A stretch of 26,217 nt of DNA, taken from contig JAEWYP010000100.1 in the NCBI GenBank assembly GCA_023395615.1, positions 1 to 26,217 on the forward strand. The letters are read 5' to 3'. The position numbers and the translations under genes were made by a program. The DNA comes from Bacillota bacterium. GTDB taxonomy: Bacteria; Bacillota; Clostridia; Christensenellales; Aristaeellaceae. Below are positions 8,549 to 15,896 of the stretch, one piece after another (position 1 is the first letter of the stretch; the number at the start of each line of letters is the position of its first letter). The notes below the pieces were generated by a model. It was not told where the DNA came from. It saw nothing but the letters and a program-made list of their open reading frames with translations, and ran no database searches.

Positions 8549-8578
8549 ATTATAGGGCGCAAGAACAGTAATCGTCAA
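8549..8578 (-). promoter_or_regulatory. Sigma-A type promoter of the kinase-regulator operon
   Basis: On the minus strand TTGACG (8573-8578) and a perfect TATAAT (8549-8554) are separated by 18 bases. The predicted leader is about 215 bases long and includes several inverted repeats, for example ACTCCG/CGGAGT near 8488-8515 and GGGCGA/TCGCCC around 8407-8463, but I recognise no known riboswitch class in it. Confidence 0.65.
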
Positions 8579-9037
8579 TGACTCGATGGTATTTTGGACA
8601 AGGGTTATGCCGGAAGGATCCGTGCGCCGGATGGAAGGTGCATTACGGACCGCCCCTGAAGAAACGAATGGAAAAATGTACCGCAAACATAACAATGAAG
8701 GAAATTAATTTTTATAAATATACACTGTTTGTTAATAAATGTGGGATGTGGCCGAAAGTGTGCAGCTGTGGCGTTCCGGCGTGTCGTACGTCCGGAAGGC
8801 GGAGAGGAAAAGGACGTGTTATAACGATTTGAGACAATATGATCGAAAAATGACAATAACTGGAATGTTCTGAAAGACTGCTCGTTTTCCCGAAACGGAC
8901 GGTCCCCAAAATAGAAATGGATGCTTATAAAAATTCATTATGGCAAAGAATCCGACCGGAAATGCACGTTGTTTTTCATCACATTTTTTGGTATCTTATA
9001 GAAGATTGTTGATATAACAGAATTTGGAGGCCATGCC
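8579..9037. other. Divergent intergenic region with no supported gene
   Basis: This stretch separates the minus-strand kinase operon from the plus-strand agr-like operon. It is AT-rich in places and the open frames in it lack ribosome binding sites and family resemblance. It contains an imperfect hairpin at 8774-8797 (TTCCGG...CCGGAA). I looked for a c-di-GMP riboswitch core and did not see one. The only supported elements are the two outward promoters. Confidence 0.5.
8969..8997 (+). promoter_or_regulatory. Candidate promoter of the agr-like operon
   Basis: TTGTTT (8969-8974) and TATCTT (8992-8997) are 17 bases apart, each matching four of six consensus positions, in a T-rich segment 40 bases upstream of the first start codon. 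No better candidate was seen. Confidence 0.4.
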
Positions 9038-9601
9038 ATGGTCGTAGAGATTATCGTGGTATGTATACTTGCCAAATGTCGGCGATATAAACTGAAATAC
9101 CTTTTCCGCACCTGGACGTTTTACCCGATTTTGCTGATGCAGCTGGTGCTGGTGATGTTTCAGGGCAGTATCTTTTTACGACAGTTTATCTTTGTTACTC
9201 TGGTACCGTACACCGAAATGGCGGTGATTCTTTCTTTTCTGTTCGCGGCATTCGCCTTTCAACTCTATAAACCGGCGCTATGGGGAACCGCGTGCATTTT
9301 GGCGGGCACGGGACTCAACCAATTGGCGATCGGGCAGAATGCTGGGAAAATGCCAGTATTCCCTTCGCTTTCTTACCTGACCGGTTATGTGACGCCGGAG
9401 ATTGTGCGAACCGGAGACGCGTTGCATGTGCTGGGCGGGCCGGAAACACGATTGAAGTTTTTAACGGACTATATTGATTATGGTTATTGTATCCTGAGCC
9501 CGGGCGATGTTTTAATTCATCTTTTTGTGTGTATTCTATTATACTCGCTGATTCGTGCGGTGAACCTGCGTTACGCGGACCAAACGAACGGCGACAGATA
9601 G
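9038..9601 (+). CDS. DUF5317-like integral membrane protein
   Basis: The product is 187 residues with several predicted transmembrane helices (about 1-12, 27-45, 50-75, 80-97 and 156-175). It shows the signature I associate with DUF5317: a short N-terminal helix, then NAGKMPV at 101-107, a conserved His (H130) in DALHVLGG, a TRLKFLTDYID segment, and LSPGDVLIHL at 153-162 before the last helix. The biochemical role of this family is not known to me. TTGGAGG lies seven bases before the ATG. The next gene begins 12 bases after the stop, and the following agrB overlaps that one, so it is the first gene of the agr-like operon. A role in sensing or in transporting the peptide signal is possible but is only inferred from position. 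Confidence 0.75.
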   Translation: MVVEIIVVCILAKCRRYKLKYLFRTWTFYPILLMQLVLVMFQGSIFLRQFIFVTLVPYTEMAVILSFLFAAFAFQLYKPALWGTACILAGTGLNQLAIGQNAGKMPVFPSLSYLTGYVTPEIVRTGDALHVLGGPETRLKFLTDYIDYGYCILSPGDVLIHLFVCILLYSLIRAVNLRYADQTNGDR

Positions 9602-9613
9602 GGGAGAGTTGCC

Positions 9614-10135
9614 ATGGAAGGAATTGCGGTAAGCACTGCGATGTTTCTTTTAAAGGGAATCCCGGAAGGCTTTCTGGTCGCGTGGGGTATGCATATTCTG
9701 ACAAACACCCCTGTGCGAAGGAAGCCATACCTGATGCTGAGCCTTTTTTACATCGTAATTACATATCTGATTCGTTTTCTGCCGATTACGCTGGGCATTA
9801 ATACGGTTCTTTCTCTTTTTGTGATGATCTTCAGCTATCAGATCGTGTATCATGCGAACCTGTCCAAGATGATCCGGGCGATGATTGCCGCAATCATCAT
9901 ACTGGTGATGACCGCCGTATCGGAAATTTTGAATGTGCTGCTGCTTACGCTGGTATACGGAAGCGAACAGGCAAACCAGCTGGTGACCTCCACCAACCAG
10001 TTCAGCCAGGCGCTTTACACCATGCCTTCCACCGTGTTTCTCGGCCTGATTACGCTGGCCGGATACTTCATTGTGAAAGCGATTAATAAAGGGAAGCAGG
10101 CTAATGGAAAAAATAGTGAGACGACTGGCGAGTAA
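9614..10135 (+). CDS. Small polytopic membrane protein, resembles AgrC-type sensor transmembrane region without kinase
   Basis: The product is 173 residues with about five predicted helices (5-25, 37-54, 58-80, 87-112, 138-158) and a short basic cytoplasmic tail. The layout LLKGIPEGFLVAWGMHIL, YLIRFLPITLGINTVLSL, SEILNVLLL and ALYTMPSTVFLGL resembles the N-terminal membrane part of AgrC/GHKL-type peptide-sensing kinases in clostridia, but no kinase domain follows. GGGGAG lies seven bases before the ATG. The 3' end overlaps the agrB start by 32 bases, so the two are probably translationally coupled. It could be a stand-alone pheromone receptor or an assembly partner of the downstream membrane enzyme; both are inferences. 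I know of no assigned name. Confidence 0.75.
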   Translation: MEGIAVSTAMFLLKGIPEGFLVAWGMHILTNTPVRRKPYLMLSLFYIVITYLIRFLPITLGINTVLSLFVMIFSYQIVYHANLSKMIRAMIAAIIILVMTAVSEILNVLLLTLVYGSEQANQLVTSTNQFSQALYTMPSTVFLGLITLAGYFIVKAINKGKQANGKNSETTGE

Positions 10136-10751
10136 AATTGCCAGATCGCAGGGATTGGATGCCGAGCGGGAAGCGGTTGTGGCTTACGGCCTGCTGGCGA
10201 TGACGCAAATTTCGGTTATCACCCTACTGGCGCTGGCGCTGGGTTTTGCGGTAGGCGCACCTGTGGAAGCGTTGATCGTTTGTTTCTCTGTCAGTTTCTT
10301 TCGCAAATACAGCGGAGGCGCCCATGCCTATGATGCGGACTTTTGCACCGTGATAAGCGTTGCCTACTGCACACTGGCGGCGGCCGCTTCCGGGTGGTTG
10401 TCGCCGCTCTACCGCTTCTCCGCCATGCTCGCCGCCGTAATCGTGATTTACGCAACCGCTTATTGGGTGGTTTACCGTTACGTACCGGTGGATTCCCCCA
10501 ACAAACCGATCACGAACCCTCTCAAGATCAAGAGAATGCGAAGAGGAAGTTATCTCCTTGTGACGGCCTACCTTGCCTTGCAGTTACTTTTTATATTTCA
10601 GGGCACACGAAACCCACTGTTTCAGGGGTACGGAATCAGCCTTCTGCTGGGAGTTGCCTGGCAGACCCTCACACTTACACCGATAGGTGCCGTTCTGCTG
10701 AATAAGCTGAACGATCTACCTAAATTTCTGAGAAAGGAGGCCCACACATGA
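10104..10751 (+). CDS. agrB: AgrB-like pheromone-processing membrane endopeptidase
   Basis: The product is 215 residues, the usual AgrB size, with several membrane helices. AgrB is a membrane cysteine protease that cuts the C-terminal tail off the AgrD precursor and closes the thiolactone ring. The catalytic pair is visible: H74 in RKYSGGAHAYDADF and C81, seven residues apart as in Staphylococcus aureus AgrB (H77/C84). The following PITNPLKIKRMRRGS loop matches the conserved basic cytoplasmic loop. The stop codon TGA overlaps the ATG of the agrD gene (ATGA), and the start lies inside the end of the preceding membrane protein gene. The neighbouring genes contain no AgrC kinase or AgrA regulator. 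Confidence 0.95.
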   Translation: MEKIVRRLASKIARSQGLDAEREAVVAYGLLAMTQISVITLLALALGFAVGAPVEALIVCFSVSFFRKYSGGAHAYDADFCTVISVAYCTLAAAASGWLSPLYRFSAMLAAVIVIYATAYWVVYRYVPVDSPNKPITNPLKIKRMRRGSYLLVTAYLALQLLFIFQGTRNPLFQGYGISLLLGVAWQTLTLTPIGAVLLNKLNDLPKFLRKEAHT

Positions 10752-10870
10752 AGAAGTTCTATGGCGTTCTCGCCGCAGTCAGCACCGTCGTCGCGGCGCT
10801 GGTAGCCTCTTCTGCCTGCTACTGGTTCTTCTATCAGCCCGAGGAGCCCGCGTCTCTCCGCAACAAGTAA
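10748..10870 (+). CDS. agrD: AgrD-like cyclic lactone autoinducer precursor, 40 residues
   Basis: A small gene that starts with ATG overlapping the agrB stop and is preceded by AAGGAGG. The 40-residue product begins MKKFYGVLAAV, a hydrophobic membrane-targeting leader, followed by SSACYWFF and the tail YQPEEPASLRNK. Cyclic lactone autoinducers of clostridia share a Cys, four further residues and then a YQPxxPxSL tail, which is matched here. The predicted signal has a ring closed between C24 and F28 (CYWFF); AgrB would remove the last twelve residues. The length of the exocyclic N-terminal extension cannot be told. It lies directly downstream of agrB, as in agr loci, and upstream of a c-di-GMP enzyme gene. 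Confidence 0.93.
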   Translation: MKKFYGVLAAVSTVVAALVASSACYWFFYQPEEPASLRNK

Positions 10871-10880
10871 GGAGTACGCA

Positions 10881-10906
10881 ATGGGAGGCGACTCGTCGCC
10901 TCCCAT
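10881..10906 (+). other. Stem-loop between agrD and the GGDEF/HD-GYP gene
   Basis: ATGGGAGGCGAC (10881-10892) and GTCGCCTCCCAT (10895-10906) are exact complements around two bases. The sequence after it is CTCTCCCC rather than a U-run, so full termination is unlikely. It may stabilise the upstream agrBD message or reduce expression of the downstream enzyme. Confidence 0.65.
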
Positions 10907-10940
10907 CTCTCCCCTGGCTGCGCGATGAACGGAAAGCGAA

Positions 10941-12686
10941 GTGAACCCGATGGATAAGGATAATAAAGTTCAGATTCAACAAATACTGAACATCATAAAG
11001 ATTTCTTCGCTCGCGTTTCCCGCGATCGCTTTTCTGCAATATTATTCAAAAATGCCGGGGTTTTTATCCTATATCACCCACGGCGTGTTAACGATTTCGA
11101 TTCTGCTTGCGATTCTGGCGGTTTATTCGCTGTGGATTTTCCTTCAAAATCGCATCGCCAACAAAGCGGTTACCAGCAAGCTGATCGACCCGATTATCTC
11201 CATGTCCATTTCACTGGCATCGGTGATTCTGACCGGTTCGTACCAAAGCAGTTATAAGTTTCTGTTTATTTTCGTCATTCTTTTTACCAGCATTGAATGC
11301 AGCCACCGGATCAGCCTGACGGTCGCCGGTTTATCCGCGGCGATCGTGCTTGGCGTCGATCTGGTGTACTGTCCGGCAGGCGGCCCAAACACCTATTTTG
11401 AAAGCGACATTGTATTGGCCTGCGTGTTCCTGATCATTGCATGGACGGTCGGTTATTATGATGACATCCGTAAAAAACATATTGCCTACCTGAAGGAGAT
11501 CACCAATATCGACGGGTTAACGGAGCTGTACAATCACAGGTATTTTTATGAATATCTGACCGGGCAGATACAGGATGCCTCCCGGGACGAGCAGCCGGTA
11601 TCGCTGCTGTTTATCGACATTGATAATTTTAAGTACTACAATGATCTGTACGGGCACCAGAAGGGTGACGATGTGCTGCGCGCCATCGCCCTGATCATGA
11701 AAGCGACTTTCCCCAAAGAAACGTTTATTGCCCGCTACGGTGGCGAGGAGTTCGCTGTGGTTTTGCGAGATACCGGCGAAGAGGCAGCCGTGGAGGAAGC
11801 GGAGAAACTACGCCGTGCCGTGCAGGAGTATCCTTTCGAAGGGCAGGAGAATCTCCCGGGCGCCAATATGACGGTTTCCGTTGGCGTATCCACCTTCCCT
11901 ATAAAAGCGAAAACCGACGCGGAACTGATTAAGAGCGCGGACGACGCCTGTTATCGGGCTAAATTCCTTTGCAAGAACCGTGTGGAAGCATATTTCTCCA
12001 TTTTGGATGAGTTCCATTTTTCGCCTGAAATGATTACCCAGATCAAAACGCTGATCGCGGTGATCAACGCGAAGGATAAATACACCTATCGGCATGTGGA
12101 ACGGGTGGTTTTCTACTGCAATCTGTTGGCGGATATGATGCAACTGAACCAGCAGGATAAACGAAATCTGGTATACGCGGCGTACCTGCATGACATTGGC
12201 AAAATCAACATCTCGGAAGAAATATTGATCAAAACAGAACCCCTGACCGATGAAGAATGGGCGATTCTGAAGAATCATCCGCAGTATGCGGTGGATATTA
12301 TCAAGAACAACGAATCCATGGAGGAAATTAAACCGATCGTACTTCAGCATCACGAACGGTTTGACGGCAAAGGGTACCCGCTGGGCCTGAAAGGGGAAAA
12401 TATAAATTATCTGGCTCGGCTGCTTGCCGTGGTGGATGCGTTTGACGCCATGACCTCGCTCCGGCCATACCAGCCGATCAAATCCTACAAGCAGGCAATC
12501 ATTGAACTGCGGCGTTGCAGCGGCACACAGTTTGATCCACAGGCGGTAGAAGCGTTCATCAAGTGTATTGAAAACCGAAACGGGTTGAGCGTGGACCATT
12601 GCGATAGCGCTTTCCATACGACACAACCGGATTTCTTCGTGGGCACAGACAACGGTATGCCTGTGGACCGAAGCCAGAACGATTGA
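10941..12686 (+). CDS. Membrane-anchored GGDEF and HD-GYP bifunctional c-di-GMP enzyme
   Basis: The product is 581 residues. Residues 15-175 form about five or six transmembrane helices with short loops, an uncharacterised membrane sensor module. A GGDEF domain follows (about 185-350) with FIDIDNFKYYND and the active-site motif GGEEF at 267-271, so diguanylate cyclase activity is expected; the upstream RxxD inhibitory site is replaced by PKET. An HD-GYP domain (about 365-545) has H385, HD at 417-418, HHERFDGKGYP at 470-480 and VVDAFDAMTS, so c-di-GMP hydrolysis is also expected. The GTG at 10941 follows GGAAAG at a short distance; an ATG at 10950 is the alternative. It is the last gene of the agr-like operon and ends at a strong terminator. 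Which activity dominates cannot be told. Confidence 0.93.
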   Translation: MNPMDKDNKVQIQQILNIIKISSLAFPAIAFLQYYSKMPGFLSYITHGVLTISILLAILAVYSLWIFLQNRIANKAVTSKLIDPIISMSISLASVILTGSYQSSYKFLFIFVILFTSIECSHRISLTVAGLSAAIVLGVDLVYCPAGGPNTYFESDIVLACVFLIIAWTVGYYDDIRKKHIAYLKEITNIDGLTELYNHRYFYEYLTGQIQDASRDEQPVSLLFIDIDNFKYYNDLYGHQKGDDVLRAIALIMKATFPKETFIARYGGEEFAVVLRDTGEEAAVEEAEKLRRAVQEYPFEGQENLPGANMTVSVGVSTFPIKAKTDAELIKSADDACYRAKFLCKNRVEAYFSILDEFHFSPEMITQIKTLIAVINAKDKYTYRHVERVVFYCNLLADMMQLNQQDKRNLVYAAYLHDIGKINISEEILIKTEPLTDEEWAILKNHPQYAVDIIKNNESMEEIKPIVLQHHERFDGKGYPLGLKGENINYLARLLAVVDAFDAMTSLRPYQPIKSYKQAIIELRRCSGTQFDPQAVEAFIKCIENRNGLSVDHCDSAFHTTQPDFFVGTDNGMPVDRSQND

Positions 12687-12692
12687 CATCAT

Positions 12693-12726
12693 AAAACGCG
12701 CCGCCTGCACAGGGTTGGCGCGTTTT
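12693..12726 (+). terminator. Terminator of the agr-like operon
   Basis: AAAACGCGCC (12693-12702) pairs with GGCGCGTTTT (12717-12726) around 14 bases, seven bases after the stop codon of the GGDEF/HD-GYP gene. The A-run before and T-run in the arm make it plausible in both directions. Confidence 0.75.
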
Positions 12727-12742
12727 ACCATCGGACGATAAT
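12715..12742 (+). promoter_or_regulatory. Candidate promoter of the AraC regulator gene
   Basis: TTGGCG (12715-12720) and GATAAT (12737-12742) are 16 bases apart, about 50 bases upstream of the TTG start. The -35 box lies inside the 3' arm of the preceding terminator. Confidence 0.4.
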
Positions 12743-12800
12743 CGTTGGGGCATACTGGCCGGAATATCGGCAACAGGAAACGCCTGCGGGAGGGATTGCG

Positions 12801-13661
12801 TTGGCGAAGTATAATAAAACTTATGACGAGTGTTACTTCCTAAATTACAGTGCCTGCGACGACATCAGCCTGTACGAGATTGGACGGCAGAAATGCCCGC
12901 CCAGATATAGCTTCGGCCCGATTATCCGAAGCCATTATGTGCTGCATTATGTGATGAACGGCACGGGCACGTTGTATCTGGATCATAACCAGTACAGCGT
13001 GTACGCGCGGGAAGCTTTTTTAATGCCACCCAATACCCTGTGTTATTATCAGGCAGATCGGGATGATCCCTGGAATTATATCTGGATCCACATCGATGGC
13101 GAGCGGGTGCCCGAATATCTGCGTCGGGCGGGAATCGACCGGAAACAACCGATTCTTCACTGCGCGGAAGGCAGCGATACGATGGAGGCGCTGCTGGAGG
13201 ACATCTGTCTTAACCACGAACGGGAACTTTACTGTATTGGCAAACTGTACGAAATGTTTGAGTTTATAATCAATCACGCGGATACCCGTGTGCAGCTGAT
13301 GCTGGATAACAAGCAGGAATATGTAAAACACATACTGGATTTGATCCGGCTGAAATATAACGAGGCGATTACTGTCGAGTTTCTATCGGAGTCCTGTGGG
13401 CTGGAACGCAGCTACATGACAAGGCTCTTTAAAGCGGCAATGGGGCGTTCTCCGCAGGAATACCTGATCCAGTACCGGATACGCGTGGCGCGTAAACTGC
13501 TATGTGAAACGGACTGGTGTATTCGCAATATCGCGTACGCGGTGGGTTACAGCGATTCCTTTGCGTTTTCCAAGGCGTTCAAACGGGTTTGCGGCACGTC
13601 GCCTGCAAAGTATCGGGGAAAGCTACTGGGGGAAAACGGGGAGAAACCGGATCTTTCCTGA
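12801..13661 (+). CDS. AraC-family transcriptional regulator, probable activator of the alpha-galactoside operon (MsmR-like)
   Basis: The product is 286 residues. The N-terminal half (about 10-150) is a cupin-like sugar-sensing domain, with LHYVMNGTGTLYLDHNQY and the typical MPPNTLCYYQADRDDPWNYIWIHIDG run in outline. The C-terminal part (about 185-280) holds two helix-turn-helix motifs: AITVEFLSESCGLERSYMTRLFK and IRNIAYAVGYSDSFAFSKAFKR in outline, then GTSPAKYR. The start is TTG, with GGAGGG six bases upstream. It faces the alpha-galactosidase gene tail to tail with 15 bases between the stop codons and no visible terminator. Its placement and family point to control of the alpha-galactoside operon, whose promoter carries a 21-bp-spaced direct repeat suited to an AraC dimer. 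Confidence 0.92.
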   Translation: MAKYNKTYDECYFLNYSACDDISLYEIGRQKCPPRYSFGPIIRSHYVLHYVMNGTGTLYLDHNQYSVYAREAFLMPPNTLCYYQADRDDPWNYIWIHIDGERVPEYLRRAGIDRKQPILHCAEGSDTMEALLEDICLNHERELYCIGKLYEMFEFIINHADTRVQLMLDNKQEYVKHILDLIRLKYNEAITVEFLSESCGLERSYMTRLFKAAMGRSPQEYLIQYRIRVARKLLCETDWCIRNIAYAVGYSDSFAFSKAFKRVCGTSPAKYRGKLLGENGEKPDLS

Positions 13662-13676
13662 TCTGCCCGCCGATGG

Positions 13677-15884
13677 TTACAGTGCTTTTAACTCATACAG
13701 TATTGAAGAGAAATCCAGCCCGCGACCTGCCATCTCTTCCGGTTGAATCGCAAGACCGGCATAGGTCAGCAGGTCGCCGCCATATACACCGTTCCCATTT
13801 ACTTCGTATTCCAGCGATTCGTTCAACCCGCGCAGCGGCAGCCGACACAGCGGTTCGTTCGCGCGCACCATTAACCGATAATACCCGACCAGCGCGTTTC
13901 GCTGATCCGGGGATACGACCATCCAGGCGCATTCACTTCCTGAATATGGGTTAAGCAGTCTGTAAAAATCCCCCTTCTGCACCAGGGGAGCATAACGTTT
14001 CGCCAGCGCAACCAGATGTCGCAGGCTCTCTTTTTCTTCTTCGGTCAGTTCGTCCGGATTCAACTCACAGCCAAAGGCGCCAAACAGAGCAACGTTGCCT
14101 CGGGTTTCCAACCGGCAGGTACGCCCTACCTGCTGGTTGGGCACAGCGGACACATGGGCGCTGATCGCGCTTATGGGATATACAAGCGATGTGCTATACT
14201 GTATTTTCATGCGCTCCGCCGCATCGGTATCATCGCTGGTCCAGGTCTGTGGCGCATAATAAAGCAGGCCGGGGTCAAACCGTGCCCCGCCGCTAGCGCA
14301 GGATTCGAAAAGCACCTTTGGAAAAGCGGTGGTCAGGCGATCGTACAGGGCGTATACGCCCAGAATATACCGGTGGTAGACCTCGCCCTGCTTTTCCGGG
14401 GGCAGTGCGCCGGAATAGCATTCGGTAATATAACGGTTCATATCCCATTTAATATAGTCAATCTTTCCGCCATCCAGCAGGCGGTACATGCTTTCGTACA
14501 GATACTCCACCACTTCAGCACGAGAAAAATCCAGCACATACTGGTTGCGACCCTGTGAGGGCATACGCCCGGGCGCGCAGAGAATCCAGTCGGGGTGCGC
14601 CCGGAACAGGTCGGAATCCCGGTTGACCATTTCCGGTTCAAACCAGAGCCCGAAGCGCATTCCAAGGGCGTTGACCTGTTCGGAAAGCCCGCGAATACCG
14701 TGGGGCAGCTTGCGGCTGTCCGCCGGGACAAACCAGTCACCAAGACCGCGGTGATCGTCGTCCCGATTGCCAAACCAGCCGTCGTCCAACACAAACAGAT
14801 CCAATCCCAGGTCCCGGCCCGAACGGGCAATCTGCAACAGCTGCTCTTCGGAAAACAGGGGGCCGGTGGCTTCCCAGTTGTTGATGACTAACGGCCGGGT
14901 CCTGTCCCGCCAATAGCCGCGTGCAAGGCGCGTGCGATACAGGCGGTGGAAGGTACGGCTCATTCCGCCAACGCCGCTTTCCGAGTAGACCATCACGGTT
15001 TCTGGGGTTTGAAAGCTTTCGCCGGGAGCAAGCCGCCATTGAAACGTATCCGGGTGAATGCCGAGTAAAACGCGCGAATGCTGAAACGTATCTGTCTGCA
15101 CGGCGCAGTAATGGTTACCGCTGTATACCAGACTGAAGCCAAGCACTTCGCCGGCATCCTCAGTAGCTTCGGGACGTTTGAGCATCAGGAACGGGTTGTG
15201 CTCGGCGCTACTGGCGCCAGCCAGACTGCCGATCCCCTGAATGCCGGGTCGCAGGGGTTGGGTGAACGGCTCGCGTTCCCGGCTCCAAGCGCCGGAAAGC
15301 GTAACCAGATCGTATCGATCATCCGCCAGGTCGAGAGAGAAGCTGAGCGCACGTTCCAGCGTGAGCGTCTCCGCCCCCGCGTTATACAGGCTAACACTGC
15401 GGGCCAGCGCCGCTAAAGTGTTAAAAACGGTGTACGATAGCGTGCACTGCAAGCCTGTAAGCCGATCTTTTAATACGATCGCAAGCGTGTCCGCTTCCGC
15501 ATCGTCCTCTGCATAGGTCGCGGGCAGACCTGATAATTTTGGCTTTCCCGAAGAGATACGATGGCTTTCGTAAACCGGCGACAGCACGCGACTGCCATCC
15601 GCCTGTAACACGGTAAGCGCAGGCTGGCGAAAATCCCCTGTGCCAAAAACCGGATACTCCGGGCGCAGATGCTGCAGGGAGTAACCTTGCGTATCTCCGT
15701 CGCGATAGACTGTCAGCGGCCGATAGCTGCCGCGAAGTAAAAATGAAAAATCATCGCGGTCGCGCAGACGCGGACCACAGTACAGGTTTACGGGAGTACC
15801 GTCCGCAAGAAGATGGATAATATAGCTGAAATACTCGTTGTACAGGTGAAACTCGTGGCTTTCCGCGTGGTACGTAACAGGCAT
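13677..15884 (-). CDS. aga: Alpha-galactosidase, glycoside hydrolase family 36
   Basis: The product is 735 residues, the normal GH36 length. A beta-sandwich N-terminal domain (about 20-290) is followed by the (beta/alpha)8 catalytic domain (about 300-640) and a C-terminal beta domain. The nucleophile is D481 in YIKWDMNRYITE and the acid/base is in TWTSDDTDA (D551 or D552), after SCASGGARFDPGLLYY. Both positions match GH36 enzymes such as Lactobacillus acidophilus MelA. No signal peptide is present, so it acts in the cytoplasm on imported raffinose, melibiose or stachyose. AAAGGAG lies six bases before the ATG; the upstream permease stop codon is ten bases away. It is the last gene of the binding protein-permease-permease-hydrolase operon. 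Confidence 0.97.
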   Translation of the reverse strand: MPVTYHAESHEFHLYNEYFSYIIHLLADGTPVNLYCGPRLRDRDDFSFLLRGSYRPLTVYRDGDTQGYSLQHLRPEYPVFGTGDFRQPALTVLQADGSRVLSPVYESHRISSGKPKLSGLPATYAEDDAEADTLAIVLKDRLTGLQCTLSYTVFNTLAALARSVSLYNAGAETLTLERALSFSLDLADDRYDLVTLSGAWSREREPFTQPLRPGIQGIGSLAGASSAEHNPFLMLKRPEATEDAGEVLGFSLVYSGNHYCAVQTDTFQHSRVLLGIHPDTFQWRLAPGESFQTPETVMVYSESGVGGMSRTFHRLYRTRLARGYWRDRTRPLVINNWEATGPLFSEEQLLQIARSGRDLGLDLFVLDDGWFGNRDDDHRGLGDWFVPADSRKLPHGIRGLSEQVNALGMRFGLWFEPEMVNRDSDLFRAHPDWILCAPGRMPSQGRNQYVLDFSRAEVVEYLYESMYRLLDGGKIDYIKWDMNRYITECYSGALPPEKQGEVYHRYILGVYALYDRLTTAFPKVLFESCASGGARFDPGLLYYAPQTWTSDDTDAAERMKIQYSTSLVYPISAISAHVSAVPNQQVGRTCRLETRGNVALFGAFGCELNPDELTEEEKESLRHLVALAKRYAPLVQKGDFYRLLNPYSGSECAWMVVSPDQRNALVGYYRLMVRANEPLCRLPLRGLNESLEYEVNGNGVYGGDLLTYAGLAIQPEEMAGRGLDFSSILYELKAL

Positions 15885-15896
15885 AAATGACTCCTT

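Noticed and set aside
8578..8832. Possible small gene in the divergent intergenic region
   Set aside because: The translation is Cys/Lys/Arg-rich without pattern, has no ribosome binding site, and runs through a hairpin and AT-rich DNA.
8579..9037. Possible c-di-GMP riboswitch ahead of the operon with the GGDEF/HD-GYP gene
   Set aside because: I could not find the conserved core or tetraloop-receptor pieces of class I or class II on either strand.
9614..10135. Truncated AgrC pseudogene
   Set aside because: The frame is intact with a good ribosome binding site and coupling to agrB, and nothing resembling a broken kinase domain follows; a genuine small membrane protein is more likely.
11808..12773. 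Minus-strand open frame of 321 codons opposite the GGDEF/HD-GYP gene
   Set aside because: The plus strand encodes complete GGDEF and HD-GYP motifs; this frame starts inside the next intergenic region and crosses a terminator.
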